A stretch of 64,000 bases of DNA from Trinickia caryophylli (lineage in GTDB: Bacteria > Pseudomonadota > Gammaproteobacteria > Burkholderiales > Burkholderiaceae). The position numbers and the translations under genes are program-made. The notes beneath the pieces were generated by a model that made no database searches, was not told the origin of the DNA, and saw nothing but the letters and a program-made list of their open reading frames with translations. The stretch covers positions 1,116,001-1,180,000 of the forward strand of contig NZ_CP139971.1 of assembly GCF_034424545.1 (NCBI RefSeq). The letters are read 5' to 3'. Shown here piece after piece: positions 54,713 to 62,365 of the stretch; positions within the stretch are counted from its first letter, which is position 1, and each line of letters starts with the position of its first letter.

Positions 54713-55545
54713 CTGACCAGTACGCAGTGATCGGCAACCCGATCGGACATACGAAGTCTCCATTGATTCATGGCCTCTTTGCCGAAGCGACGCAACAGGC
54801 GATGTCTTACGTCGCGATCGAAGGTCCGCTGGACCCCGACGATGGCTTCGCGAGCGTCGTACGGCAGTTCGCAGCCGAAGGCGGCAAGGGCGTGAACGTC
54901 ACCGCACCCTTCAAGTTGAAGGCCTTCGCACTCGCCGACGAGCGCAGCGAACGCGCAGCGTTGGCGGGTGCCGCCAATGCACTCAAGTTCGAGAACGGCC
55001 GGATCATTGCCGAGAATTTCGACGGCATTGGCTTGTTGCGCGATATCGAGGTCAATCTCGGCGTTCCGCTCGCCGGCAAACGCGTGTTGATGCTCGGCGC
55101 TGGCGGCGGGGCGCGCGGCGCGCTACTGCCGTTTCTCGACACGGGTCCCGCCGAAATGGTCGTCGCCAACCGCGATATCGGCAAAGCTGAGGCATTGGTG
55201 GCCCAGGTCGGTTCGCGCGGCGCGCCGCTGCGTGCTCGCGGCTACGGCGATCTGCCCGGGATGGGCCGATTCGATCTCGTGGTCAATGCGACTTCCGCGA
55301 GCCTGACGGGCGAGCTGCCCCCCGTCCCGCCGAGCGTATTCAGGCCCGACGGCACCGCATATGAACTGGCGTACGGCAAGCGGCTCACGCCCTTCATGCG
55401 GCTCGCGCGCAACGCGGGCGTACATGGCGTCGCGGACGGCGTCGGCATGCTGGTCGAGCAGGCCGCCGAAGCGTTTGCATGGTGGCGCGGCGTGCGTCCA
55501 CAGACGGCGGCGGTCATCGACCGTCTCGCTGTGCCGTTCGACTGA
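54709..55545 (+). CDS. Shikimate/quinate dehydrogenase-like protein (AroE paralogue)
   Basis: 278 residues. Substrate-binding domain with GNPIGHTKSPLIHG (first Ser of the usual SxS replaced by Thr15), VNVTAPFKLKAFALAD with Lys69, GAANALKF with Asn90 and ENFDGIGLLRDI with Asp105. The NAD(P) loop GAGGGARGAL is at ~130 and the C-terminal DGVGMLVEQAAEAFAWWRG is intact. The Lys/Asp catalytic pair is kept, so it is probably active on shikimate, quinate or a related hydroxy acid. ATGA overlap with the CoA-transferase gene. Likely a second AroE, not the housekeeping one. Confidence 0.88.
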   Translation: MTDQYAVIGNPIGHTKSPLIHGLFAEATQQAMSYVAIEGPLDPDDGFASVVRQFAAEGGKGVNVTAPFKLKAFALADERSERAALAGAANALKFENGRIIAENFDGIGLLRDIEVNLGVPLAGKRVLMLGAGGGARGALLPFLDTGPAEMVVANRDIGKAEALVAQVGSRGAPLRARGYGDLPGMGRFDLVVNATSASLTGELPPVPPSVFRPDGTAYELAYGKRLTPFMRLARNAGVHGVADGVGMLVEQAAEAFAWWRGVRPQTAAVIDRLAVPFD

Positions 55546-55564
55546 TCGCCCGAAGGAACAACCA

Positions 55565-56005
55565 ATGAAGAACGTCCTGATGCTTCATGGCATCAATCAC
55601 AACATGTTCGGCAAGCGCGACCCGGCGCAATACGGCACGGTCACGCTTGCCGAGATCGATGCCAGGCTGCATTCGCTGGGCGAGGAACTCGGCGTGCGGA
55701 TCGAATCATTCCAGACGAACAGCGAAGCGGCAATGTGCGAACGCATCCACCGGGCCTTCGAAGAGGGTAAGGACGCCGTGCTGCTCAACGCCGGCGCGTG
55801 GACGCACTACAGCTATGGCATCCGCGATGCGCTTGCGATTCTGACCTGTCCGGTCGTCGAACTGCATATGTCGAACATTCATGCGAGGGAGCCATTCCGG
55901 CACCATTCGGTGTTCGCCGATATCGTCAAAGGGCAGATCTGCGGTTTCGGGATCGAGAGCTATCTCCTCGCACTGCGGGCCGTCCATGCGGAGATCCGTG
56001 CCTGA
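55565..56005 (+). CDS. Type II 3-dehydroquinate dehydratase-like protein (divergent AroQ)
   Basis: 146 residues. Type II fold with lid Arg18 and catalytic Tyr23 (GKRDPAQYG), Asn75 and His81 (LNAGAWTHYS), His101 (ELHMSNIHAREPFRHHS) and GQICGFGIESYLLAL. It departs from the canonical consensus at the N-terminal N-G-P-N-L-N-L-L-G (here HGINHNMFG) and at Q-S-N-H-E (here QTNSE). It would dehydrate 3-dehydroquinate to 3-dehydroshikimate, or a similar substrate. Last gene of the operon; ribosome site GAAGGA. Confidence 0.85.
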   Translation: MKNVLMLHGINHNMFGKRDPAQYGTVTLAEIDARLHSLGEELGVRIESFQTNSEAAMCERIHRAFEEGKDAVLLNAGAWTHYSYGIRDALAILTCPVVELHMSNIHAREPFRHHSVFADIVKGQICGFGIESYLLALRAVHAEIRA

Positions 56006-56312
56006 GCGGTGCAGCATATCCCAGACAGGCGCACCGGCAATCTTCTGGTAGGCCCGCTCTTGGCCTGTTCCCCATTCGTCACCTGGAAATTCGACTTCCA
56101 CAAGCCGCAATGAGTTATCCACGTGCGGCTGCTTCGGGTGGTCAACGAGGCTGCGCCCCGGCCAGTGATCGGCCCGATTCTTGACGATGATGACGTCCGG
56201 GCGCTGCGCGTCCGCCTGTGACGAAATCCGGCCACATGTCGAAGCTGACCTCGGCTTTGTACTGCCGGTAGTAATCGGCTTTACGTTCGTCCACGCGAAT
56301 GGCGATACTCAT
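56006..56312 (-). pseudogene. Frameshifted remnant of a VRR-NUC domain protein
   Basis: On the minus strand a frame starts at ATG 56312 (MSIAIRVDERKADYYRQYKA, EVSFDMWPD) and then loses phase near 56220. Homologous sequence continues in another frame: RPDVIIVKNRADHW, DNSLRLVEVEFPGDEWGTGQ, ERAYQKIAGAPVW. The second part matches the VRR-NUC nuclease core (P-D-V-I-I-V-K, V-E-x-x-F-P-G-D, G-Q-x-x-A-Y). The gene is cut off by the 3' end of the aroQ-like gene. VRR-NUC genes often occur in phage or secretion-related islands. Confidence 0.6.
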
Positions 56313-56600
56313 CGCGACCTGCTTCAGCAGCGCTGATCGTGACGCCCTGCAAGCAGCATATTCGCACTTTATTCGTTCATATCCGCAGTTATTTCGTTCT
56401 TCGACACAATCTGCCGTTCACGCATCCGCATCCGCGCCATAGCCGACGCTAGCCTATATCAGGCGTATCGCTAGCGCATTTTGTGACCATGGCTAGCAGA
56501 ATTTACGAACCTCCATAGCTGGCGCCGGTGCCCGGCTGAGCTTGTCGTTCCCGCAATGGCCGTTCCGGCGCGTCGCCCACTTCCTCGCAAGGACTCCACC
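56313..56600. other. AT-rich upstream region of the effector-like gene
   Basis: About 290 bases, noticeably AT-richer than the flanks (56360-56470). It contains TTCGT at 56372-56376 and 56393-56397 with a 16-base spacer, close to but not exactly the PIP (N15) or HrpII (TTCG-N16-TTCG) boxes used by HrpB/HrpX-type activators. A promoter is likely somewhere here. Confidence 0.35.
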
Positions 56601-58664
56601 GTGAAAATCGAAACCGCAAACCTTCGCCCTTACGCGCATCCGCACGATCCGGAAGCGGGACCAGACAGCGGCACCCTGTCGCCCACGGGCGCCACGCAAG
56701 CGCTCGCGCGCCCGAGACCGCCTTCGAACGTCGCGGCCGGCCTCGCGGACCTGCGGTCGATCTCCGCCCAGCGGCCATCGCGGCCCGAAGACATGCCGGC
56801 CCACGCGCAAGTCGGCGACGACGAAGGCGTCCGGGACTTGCCCCCGCAACTGGCGCGTCCCAGGGCGCAGCCGCCGCGCCTGCCCCATCCCGACAATGCG
56901 AGGGACGTCGAGAGCGGGTTGCCGATGCGCGATTGCTCGGCGCGGGTCGCCGCCTTCCTGCGGAACCTGTCGGTCGTCCAGGAACTCCAGCAGTTCGATG
57001 ACGTCGAGTTCGTGGGCAAGCTGCGCAACGAGCTGGTCACCGAGCCCGGATGCCCCGAGCCGAAGACGCTGCTGGCCGCCATGAGCGAGAAGGTCGATGA
57101 ACTGCGGTCGCACTTGGACAAGCAAGCGGCGACGCCGGAGGAGGCCGCGTTCCTGGCCGAGGCCCGGCGCTATCTTGCGCCGGTCATGGCCAGCTTCGAG
57201 ACCGACATCGACACCTTGCGGCACGACGCGAGCGCCGCCAAGCGGATGTTCCAGGGCGCGCTGACGCTGCTTCTCTACCCCTTGCCGCTGGCCACGCTGT
57301 TCACGCAGAAGACGGGCACCTACGCCGCATTCAACATCGCCTCCTACACCTACACGGCGATACAGCTGGTCTCGCTCATGCGACGCCCGACGACGGACGC
57401 GAAGCTGTTCAGGAAGCACGCCATCAACCGGCACAGCCTGGTCTTCTTCATCTCTCTCGCCTATGCCGTGCCGACCTTCTATGCCAAGGCCAGACCGCTG
57501 CAGCACAACGCCGGATTCGTCGCCGGCGCGGCGGTGGCGCAAGGGGCGATGATGTTCGGCCTACGGCTGGGGCAGGACCTGATGGACTCGATGCAGCTGC
57601 GCTTCAACAGCGCCTTCAACCGCAGGCACGATCTTCCGGGCGGCTTCAAGGAAGCCATCGAGGGGATCCTGGGCGACCTGCGCGAGGGCCTGGGCAAGAT
57701 CGACGGCTTCGTCGGCGAATTCCAGCAGGACCGGCGGATCACCCCCCACATGGACCGGCAGCTCACCTTCTTCAAACAAGACCTGTCCAGAATCGTGACG
57801 GGCCTTGAGCGGCTCGTGGCGACCGGGACGGAGCAGGAGAGCCCGGTCGCTGCCAGCCATGACCCGGGTCCCCTGGATGCGGTGCGCCGGACGCTGAACG
57901 CTTCGTTCGCGAACAATCCCGCCTTGAAGGGAAAGCTGGCACTGGCGACCGTCGCCTTCGCCGTCCTCGGGTCGAACATCGCCCTGATGCGCAAGGACGG
58001 GCTGGCTCTGCCCGACTTCATCGCCGATGCGGTCGTCTCGTCGACGTTCCTGCTCTGTGAAGCGCTGAGCCCGCACGTCTCGCTCACTGGGATGAACGAC
58101 AGCGTGAGCGACACGGTCGGCGGCATGACGATCGGCCTGCCCTTCTCCGTAGCCGCGCTGATGAACGGCTACATGGACGACCCCAGGGGCAACCCCTCGG
58201 GCTTCATCGCCGGGACTGTCGGCTACACGGCGGCCTACATGCTCTTCGGCCGGGTAGCCGGCGACGTCCTGTCCAAGGGCCTCATGGCCACGGGCGGAGC
58301 ACTCAGTTGGAGCCAACGGCACGCGATCCGCCTCGGCCGGAGCGCGATGGCCCTGGGCTTCGATCTGATCGCCGGCCGCCGCTCGCCGGCTGCCGAGGAT
58401 GTGCACGCCGAAGCCGAGGTCGAGATGGCGGGCGTGGCGCGCGAGCCGCTATTCTTCAGCCCCTCGCAGCGGGCATCCGCCGAACGCACCCTGGTCGATA
58501 CGTTCGAGCAGATCGGCACCGAGTGGCACGACGCGCGCGACGAATGGGAAGGCGGATCCGACGGGATGGCGGGTGGGGACGACCCCTGGTTCGACGCACC
58601 GACGGAGCTGCCCGTGCAGCCGGTGTCGACGCATCCGTCTGGGAGCCCCATGTTGAGACAGTAG
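56601..58664 (+). CDS. Multi-spanning protein of unknown function, effector-like N-terminus
   Basis: 687 residues from GTG 56601 (AAGGA seven bases upstream); an ATG at 56556 is possible but lacks a ribosome site. Residues ~1-110 are Pro/Arg/Ser/Ala-rich and disordered with no Sec signal (GTLSPTGATQALARPRPPSN). The rest has about eight hydrophobic segments in two groups (ALTLLLYPLPLATLF, LVFFISLAYAVPTFY; later LALATVAFAVLGSNIALM, GFIAGTVGYTAAYMLFG) separated by a helical linker (~360-440). This architecture resembles large membrane-targeted type III effectors of plant-associated bacteria, but I recognise no family. An ordinary inner-membrane protein is the alternative. Confidence 0.6.
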   Translation: MKIETANLRPYAHPHDPEAGPDSGTLSPTGATQALARPRPPSNVAAGLADLRSISAQRPSRPEDMPAHAQVGDDEGVRDLPPQLARPRAQPPRLPHPDNARDVESGLPMRDCSARVAAFLRNLSVVQELQQFDDVEFVGKLRNELVTEPGCPEPKTLLAAMSEKVDELRSHLDKQAATPEEAAFLAEARRYLAPVMASFETDIDTLRHDASAAKRMFQGALTLLLYPLPLATLFTQKTGTYAAFNIASYTYTAIQLVSLMRRPTTDAKLFRKHAINRHSLVFFISLAYAVPTFYAKARPLQHNAGFVAGAAVAQGAMMFGLRLGQDLMDSMQLRFNSAFNRRHDLPGGFKEAIEGILGDLREGLGKIDGFVGEFQQDRRITPHMDRQLTFFKQDLSRIVTGLERLVATGTEQESPVAASHDPGPLDAVRRTLNASFANNPALKGKLALATVAFAVLGSNIALMRKDGLALPDFIADAVVSSTFLLCEALSPHVSLTGMNDSVSDTVGGMTIGLPFSVAALMNGYMDDPRGNPSGFIAGTVGYTAAYMLFGRVAGDVLSKGLMATGGALSWSQRHAIRLGRSAMALGFDLIAGRRSPAAEDVHAEAEVEMAGVAREPLFFSPSQRASAERTLVDTFEQIGTEWHDARDEWEGGSDGMAGGDDPWFDAPTELPVQPVSTHPSGSPMLRQ

Positions 58665-58788
58665 TGCCGTAGTGAGGACGTATCGCTATTCGAGATAATC
58701 GTACTTTCCGCGCAAGATCCGGCGGTTTGCTTCGGACGGTCCCTCGAACCCTGAGCGAGCACGGTACTCGGCAAGCGGCGACTGTTGG

Positions 58789-58905
58789 GCGTCGAGTTGC
58801 GCCGCCAGATGGTTCGAGGTGTTCAGCCCGGAGAGCCGCAATGCGATCCTCACTCAAGTGGCGAACAGCCTTCCTGGTGGTCGGGTGGGACGTCCGGAGG
58901 AGATT
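58789..58905 (+). pseudogene. C-terminal remnant of a short-chain dehydrogenase
   Basis: The frame reads ARWFEVFSPESRNAILTQVA and then NSLPGGRVGRPEEI, which matches the SDR region just after the cofactor loop (F-S-P-E-x-R ... L-P-x-G-R-V-G-R-P-E-E-I). It loses homology immediately after EEI and has no N-terminal part. It lies between the effector-like gene and the GST. Confidence 0.4.
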
Positions 58906-58967
58906 TCGATTCGGCAATCCGTGAGCGGCGAGCGCCGGCGAGAAGCAACCGCCCGCCGTCCCAGCGT

Positions 58968-59645
58968 TCAGGCGAGTGCCGGCTGGCTCTTTACGCTCGG
59001 GCGTTCCAGCATCCTCGTGTACCAGGCTAGAAGCGCTTCGCACTCTGGAGGCACCGGCAGTTTCACGATCGACGCAAACACCAGCCCGCCGATGACCGTA
59101 ATGTCGGCCATGGAGAAAGCGTCTCCGGCGACAAACGATTGTTTTTTCAGCACGTCATTGAAGTAGTGCATGCCTCGCACGGCCTTGTCTCGCTGACGAA
59201 AACCCCATTCGGCGTTCTGATAAAGCTCGACGTTCGGCCCGAGCCCCGGCGTGGCATGGTGGAAATAGACGCTGATGGCGTCGAGCAATTCCAGTTCGGC
59301 GCGCTTGCTCATCATGTGAACCACGCCCTTTTCGAGCGGCGTGCTGCCGGTCAGTGTCGGTACGCCGTCGAGCGCATCGAGGTATTCGGTAATGGCGGTG
59401 CATTCCGCGATGCAGGTTCCGTCGTTGAGTTCGAGCACCGGCAGCGTCCCCGAGTAGTTTTTTTCGGCCATGAACCGGGGCCTTTTGTGCTCCCCTTTGT
59501 AAAGGTCGACCATCACGAACCGGACGTGCGATTGCAGACCTTTCTCCGCCAACGCGATCCGAACGCGTGTGGGATACGGTCCCGTGGGGAAATCGTAAAT
59601 CGTCATGATCGGGAGCTTGCTTACGTCGGCGGTGCTGGAAGTCAC
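58968..59645 (-). CDS. Glutathione S-transferase
   Basis: 225 residues. Thioredoxin-like domain (YDFPTGPYPTRVRIALAEKG, the YSGTLPVLEL loop with cis-Pro, and ECTAITEYLDAL) and a helical C-terminal domain (AGDAFSMADITVIGGLVFAS). GTG 59645 has AGAGAGG five to six bases upstream; the frame also has an ATG at 59672 and an internal ATG at 59606. It is divergent from the TetR gene with an operator between them, so repression by TetR is likely. Confidence 0.88.
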   Translation of the reverse strand: MTSSTADVSKLPIMTIYDFPTGPYPTRVRIALAEKGLQSHVRFVMVDLYKGEHKRPRFMAEKNYSGTLPVLELNDGTCIAECTAITEYLDALDGVPTLTGSTPLEKGVVHMMSKRAELELLDAISVYFHHATPGLGPNVELYQNAEWGFRQRDKAVRGMHYFNDVLKKQSFVAGDAFSMADITVIGGLVFASIVKLPVPPECEALLAWYTRMLERPSVKSQPALA

Positions 59646-59709
59646 GCTTGCCTCTCTAATGTTGCGGGTCATAAGGGTCCGGCAGCGCGGAGGCGCCTGC
59701 CGTTTAGCT

Positions 59710-59727
59710 ACCTAACGTTAGTTAGGT
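59710..59727. promoter_or_regulatory. TetR-type operator
   Basis: ACCTAAC-GTTA-GTTAGGT, a perfect 7-4-7 inverted repeat in the gap between the GST and the TetR gene, overlapping the -35 of the tetR-side promoter. Confidence 0.8.
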
Positions 59728-59746
59728 TTACGGTAGAAGGTATAAT
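59718..59746 (+). promoter_or_regulatory. Sigma-70 promoter of the TetR gene
   Basis: TTAGTT (-35), 17-base spacer, perfect TATAAT (-10) at 59741-59746. The -35 lies inside the operator, consistent with autorepression. Confidence 0.65.
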
Positions 59747-59787
59747 GGCGCGTGTCAACAGTGAATTCCTTTTGGGGAGGGGTAGCG

Positions 59788-60363
59788 GTGAAGAATGGTC
59801 CAGGCCTGAACTCCCGGGAGCGAATCCTGGCGGCTGCCACAACCATTGCGCAGGCGCACGGCTACAGCGGCCTGAACTTTCGCGATCTCGCGGACGCGGT
59901 CGGCATCAAGGCTGCGAGCATCTATCACCACTTCGCAAGCAAGGCCGATCTCGCTGCAGCGGTGGCAAGGCGCTATTGGGAGAACACGTCGGCCTCGCTG
60001 GAGACGCTCCTGACCGAATCGGCGGACCCGATCGACTGCCTGCGCCGTTATCCCGCCACGTTTCGCAAGGCGCTCGAGAATGGTAATCGGATATGCCTCT
60101 GTAGCTTCATGGCCGCCGAATCGGATGATCTGCCGGAAATAGTGACCAAAGAGGTCCAGACTTTTGCTGATGTGAATGTCGCATGGCTCAGCAAGGTACT
60201 ATCCTTGGCGGCCGCGGTCGGCCCCGAGGATAGTGAACAGCGCGCCCGTGCGATCTTCGCCGCCGTTGCTGGCGCCCAGCTCATTGCCAGGAGTCGCGCG
60301 GATGTCTCCGTCTTCGACGAATTGATCGAAAGTTATCGGGCCGCCGGTCTTCTGCCGGCGTAG
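59788..60363 (+). CDS. TetR-family repressor
   Basis: 191 residues. N-terminal HTH (ILAAATTIAQAHGYSGLNFR; DLADAVGIKAASIYHHFASK) and a ligand-binding C-terminal domain with CLCSFMAAESDDLPEIV, as in repressors of the NemR/AcuR type. GTG 59788 follows a strong GGGGAGGGG and lies ~40 bases after the predicted transcription start. Its last codon is followed at once by a LysR tail fragment. Confidence 0.88.
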   Translation: MKNGPGLNSRERILAAATTIAQAHGYSGLNFRDLADAVGIKAASIYHHFASKADLAAAVARRYWENTSASLETLLTESADPIDCLRRYPATFRKALENGNRICLCSFMAAESDDLPEIVTKEVQTFADVNVAWLSKVLSLAAAVGPEDSEQRARAIFAAVAGAQLIARSRADVSVFDELIESYRAAGLLPA

Positions 60364-60476
60364 GCGGCCTCTATTTCGTCACGCCGTCGGCGCGCGCGCG
60401 GCCCGAGAAGGTACGCGTGCTGTCCGATTACTTCGCCGAACACCTCTCCGATCCGTCGTGGCGATGGCCGAAGTGA
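60364..60476 (+). pseudogene. C-terminal fragment of a LysR-type regulator
   Basis: Directly after the TetR stop, in frame with it, the sequence reads GGLYFVTPSARARPEKVRVL then SDYFAEHLSDPSWRWPK before a stop. This is the usual end of CrgA-like LysR effector domains (L-Y-x-V-x-P ... P-x-K-V-R-V-x-x-D-x-x-x-E). No N-terminal part is present. Confidence 0.55.
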
Positions 60477-60573
60477 GGCAATGGAGAACTGCCAAGTGCT
60501 TGCTCAGCACCGCCTTGCAATTCGTCCATTGCACCTTCTTGCCGCTACCGCTCGGAAGACCGCAGGCACACGC

Positions 60574-61974
60574 TTACTTCGGCCCCACGTTGCCCGGCAG
60601 CAGGCCCGGCAAGGATGCGGCGCCAGCCGACGGCGATGGCAGGCTCGGTTGCAGCGTACTCGCACGGCGGAGGACATAGGCATCGGCGGTGAAGTCGTTG
60701 GTGCCCGAGCTGGCCACCACGTTTCGGCTGCAACTGCGGCCCAGCGCCGAAATGCAGTCAGCCTTCGCCTGGCTTGTCAGCGGTTGCAAGGGAGCATACA
60801 CAGCGCCGCGATTGCCGGTGTTTTGCAGGATGGGGATCTTCACATTGCTGAAGTAATTACCCTCCACCAAGACCGCATTCGTGGCGAATGCTTCAAGGGC
60901 GTGGTAGGTGCCATCCTGGAAGTAGTTGCTCATGAGATGCACGAACTGGTTCTTGCCATGCACCGCAGGTGCGCGGCCGGAGAACTGGTGGATCCAGTTG
61001 TAAGCGAAGACGAACGTCTCGGACTGCCCCGTGAGCAGGAAATTCCAGTAGTGGCTGCCGTCACAACGGGGGGAATAGTTGGTTCGGCCATCGAAGTCAT
61101 TCCATGAGACGGTGACGTTCCGCGCTGCGCTATTGGCCTCCCAACCAGAGACGATCATCTGCCGCCCGATATGGCTGAAGCGGTTGTGGTCCAGCCAGAC
61201 GTCTTTGGTATTGCCCAGGATGACGGCGTCTCCCGCAAAGATGATGCCGTCATTGACGTAGCCGATCGTCAGGTTGCGGATGATGATGTTGTGTACACCA
61301 CCGAGCATCGCGAGGCCGGCGCCCCTGATTCCGGCCTTGCCGCCGGCCTTGCCGACGAGCGTCTTATTCGAGCCAACGAGCAAATTGTCGCGGCCAGCTT
61401 TGTCATACGACAGCGTGAATTTCGGCACACCATTACAGTGCGTATCAGCAGGATTGAAGAGCGCAAGCTCATCGCGGGCGACACAACCAGGAAGCATGCT
61501 GTAGTAGCAACCGCTCACCTGGCCAGTCCTTTCTGTCCCGGCAAAGTCGATCATCGCGTCGACCGAAATCACGCGTGGCGTGTCGTCCTCGCAGATACCG
61601 CCGACGATATTGCTGCAAAGCGCCTGGCGCAATCCTGCCGGCGTCGTCACGTGCTGGACTTTCCCACTGCCACCGCCGGTAACGCCTCCCCCCAGCCCCC
61701 GCAAAGTGTTCGTGGTGGCCACCGCGCTGACGCGCGCCGTGGCGGCATCTTCGGAGGCGGGTTCGGCGTCCGCTGCCGACGTCGAAATGGAAACGGGCTG
61801 GGCGGCTTTCGTGTCTACGGAGGCACTTTCAGCCGGCGGATCAACGGACAAGGCGGCCGCGGTGCCTGCCGATGTTGTGGCGTAATCCGCATTGTCACCA
61901 CCACAACCCGCCAGGATGGTGACGAGCAGCATCGCCATCAGGTGTTTGGAGCCACAATTGCCAATCTGCTTCAT
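60574..61974 (-). CDS. Exported pectate/pectin lyase (PL1-like) lipoprotein
   Basis: 466 residues. Lipobox ILAGC (Cys24) and a ~90-residue Ser/Thr/Ala-rich linker precede a parallel beta-helix. The helix carries the PL1 blocks SNKTLVGKAGGKAGIRGAGL, VHNIIIRNLTIGYVND, DVWLDHNRFSHIGRQMIVSG and FSGRAPAVHGKNQFVHLMSN. The central W-L-D-H-N matches the vWiDH signature. It should cleave pectic homogalacturonan at the cell surface. ATG 61974 fits the lipoprotein signal and has AGAGAG close upstream. Third-position GC looks lower than in neighbouring genes, as if acquired. Confidence 0.88.
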   Translation of the reverse strand: MKQIGNCGSKHLMAMLLVTILAGCGGDNADYATTSAGTAAALSVDPPAESASVDTKAAQPVSISTSAADAEPASEDAATARVSAVATTNTLRGLGGGVTGGGSGKVQHVTTPAGLRQALCSNIVGGICEDDTPRVISVDAMIDFAGTERTGQVSGCYYSMLPGCVARDELALFNPADTHCNGVPKFTLSYDKAGRDNLLVGSNKTLVGKAGGKAGIRGAGLAMLGGVHNIIIRNLTIGYVNDGIIFAGDAVILGNTKDVWLDHNRFSHIGRQMIVSGWEANSAARNVTVSWNDFDGRTNYSPRCDGSHYWNFLLTGQSETFVFAYNWIHQFSGRAPAVHGKNQFVHLMSNYFQDGTYHALEAFATNAVLVEGNYFSNVKIPILQNTGNRGAVYAPLQPLTSQAKADCISALGRSCSRNVVASSGTNDFTADAYVLRRASTLQPSLPSPSAGAASLPGLLPGNVGPK

Positions 61975-62365
61975 TTTCTCTCTTGCATGTTCCCATCGAA
62001 GGTCCGATGGAATCTTTCTCATGGATCAACTTGACGCGATGCGTACGGTTGAGATTCGCGCCACTATGCAGCCCCCAGGATCAGGTGACACTCGAATTCG
62101 CGAATGTCTGCCGACCTCGGCGAAAAAATCCGTTGGACTTGTGATTGGCCTGACAACTCCGGCGCGTCGACAAAGTCCCCATCGCCCTTTCACGCCGTAA
62201 GGGATTTCGCCAACGGTCTCGGAAAGACGCGCGCGTCACCAGCCCGATTCCCCAGACGAATTATTTTCTTTTTTTGCTGACCGCCGTCTCACTAGACTAA
62301 TTTGGCACCTCCCTGCGGCCTCGGCATCCTTGCGCGAGCCTATCGATAACTCGTTCCCGCGATTT
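61975..62365. other. Intergenic region upstream of pectate lyase and the propeller gene
   Basis: 391 bases between divergent exported-protein genes. It contains an AT-rich run at about 62258-62276 with seven consecutive T residues, which could be an UP-element-like or intrinsic curvature signal. No gene is convincing. Confidence 0.35.

Noticed and set aside
56361..56403. PIP/HrpII-like box before the effector-like gene
   Set aside because: Spacing between TTCGT elements is 16 (or 17 counted as TTCG), one off from the accepted boxes, so it is kept only as a weak hint.
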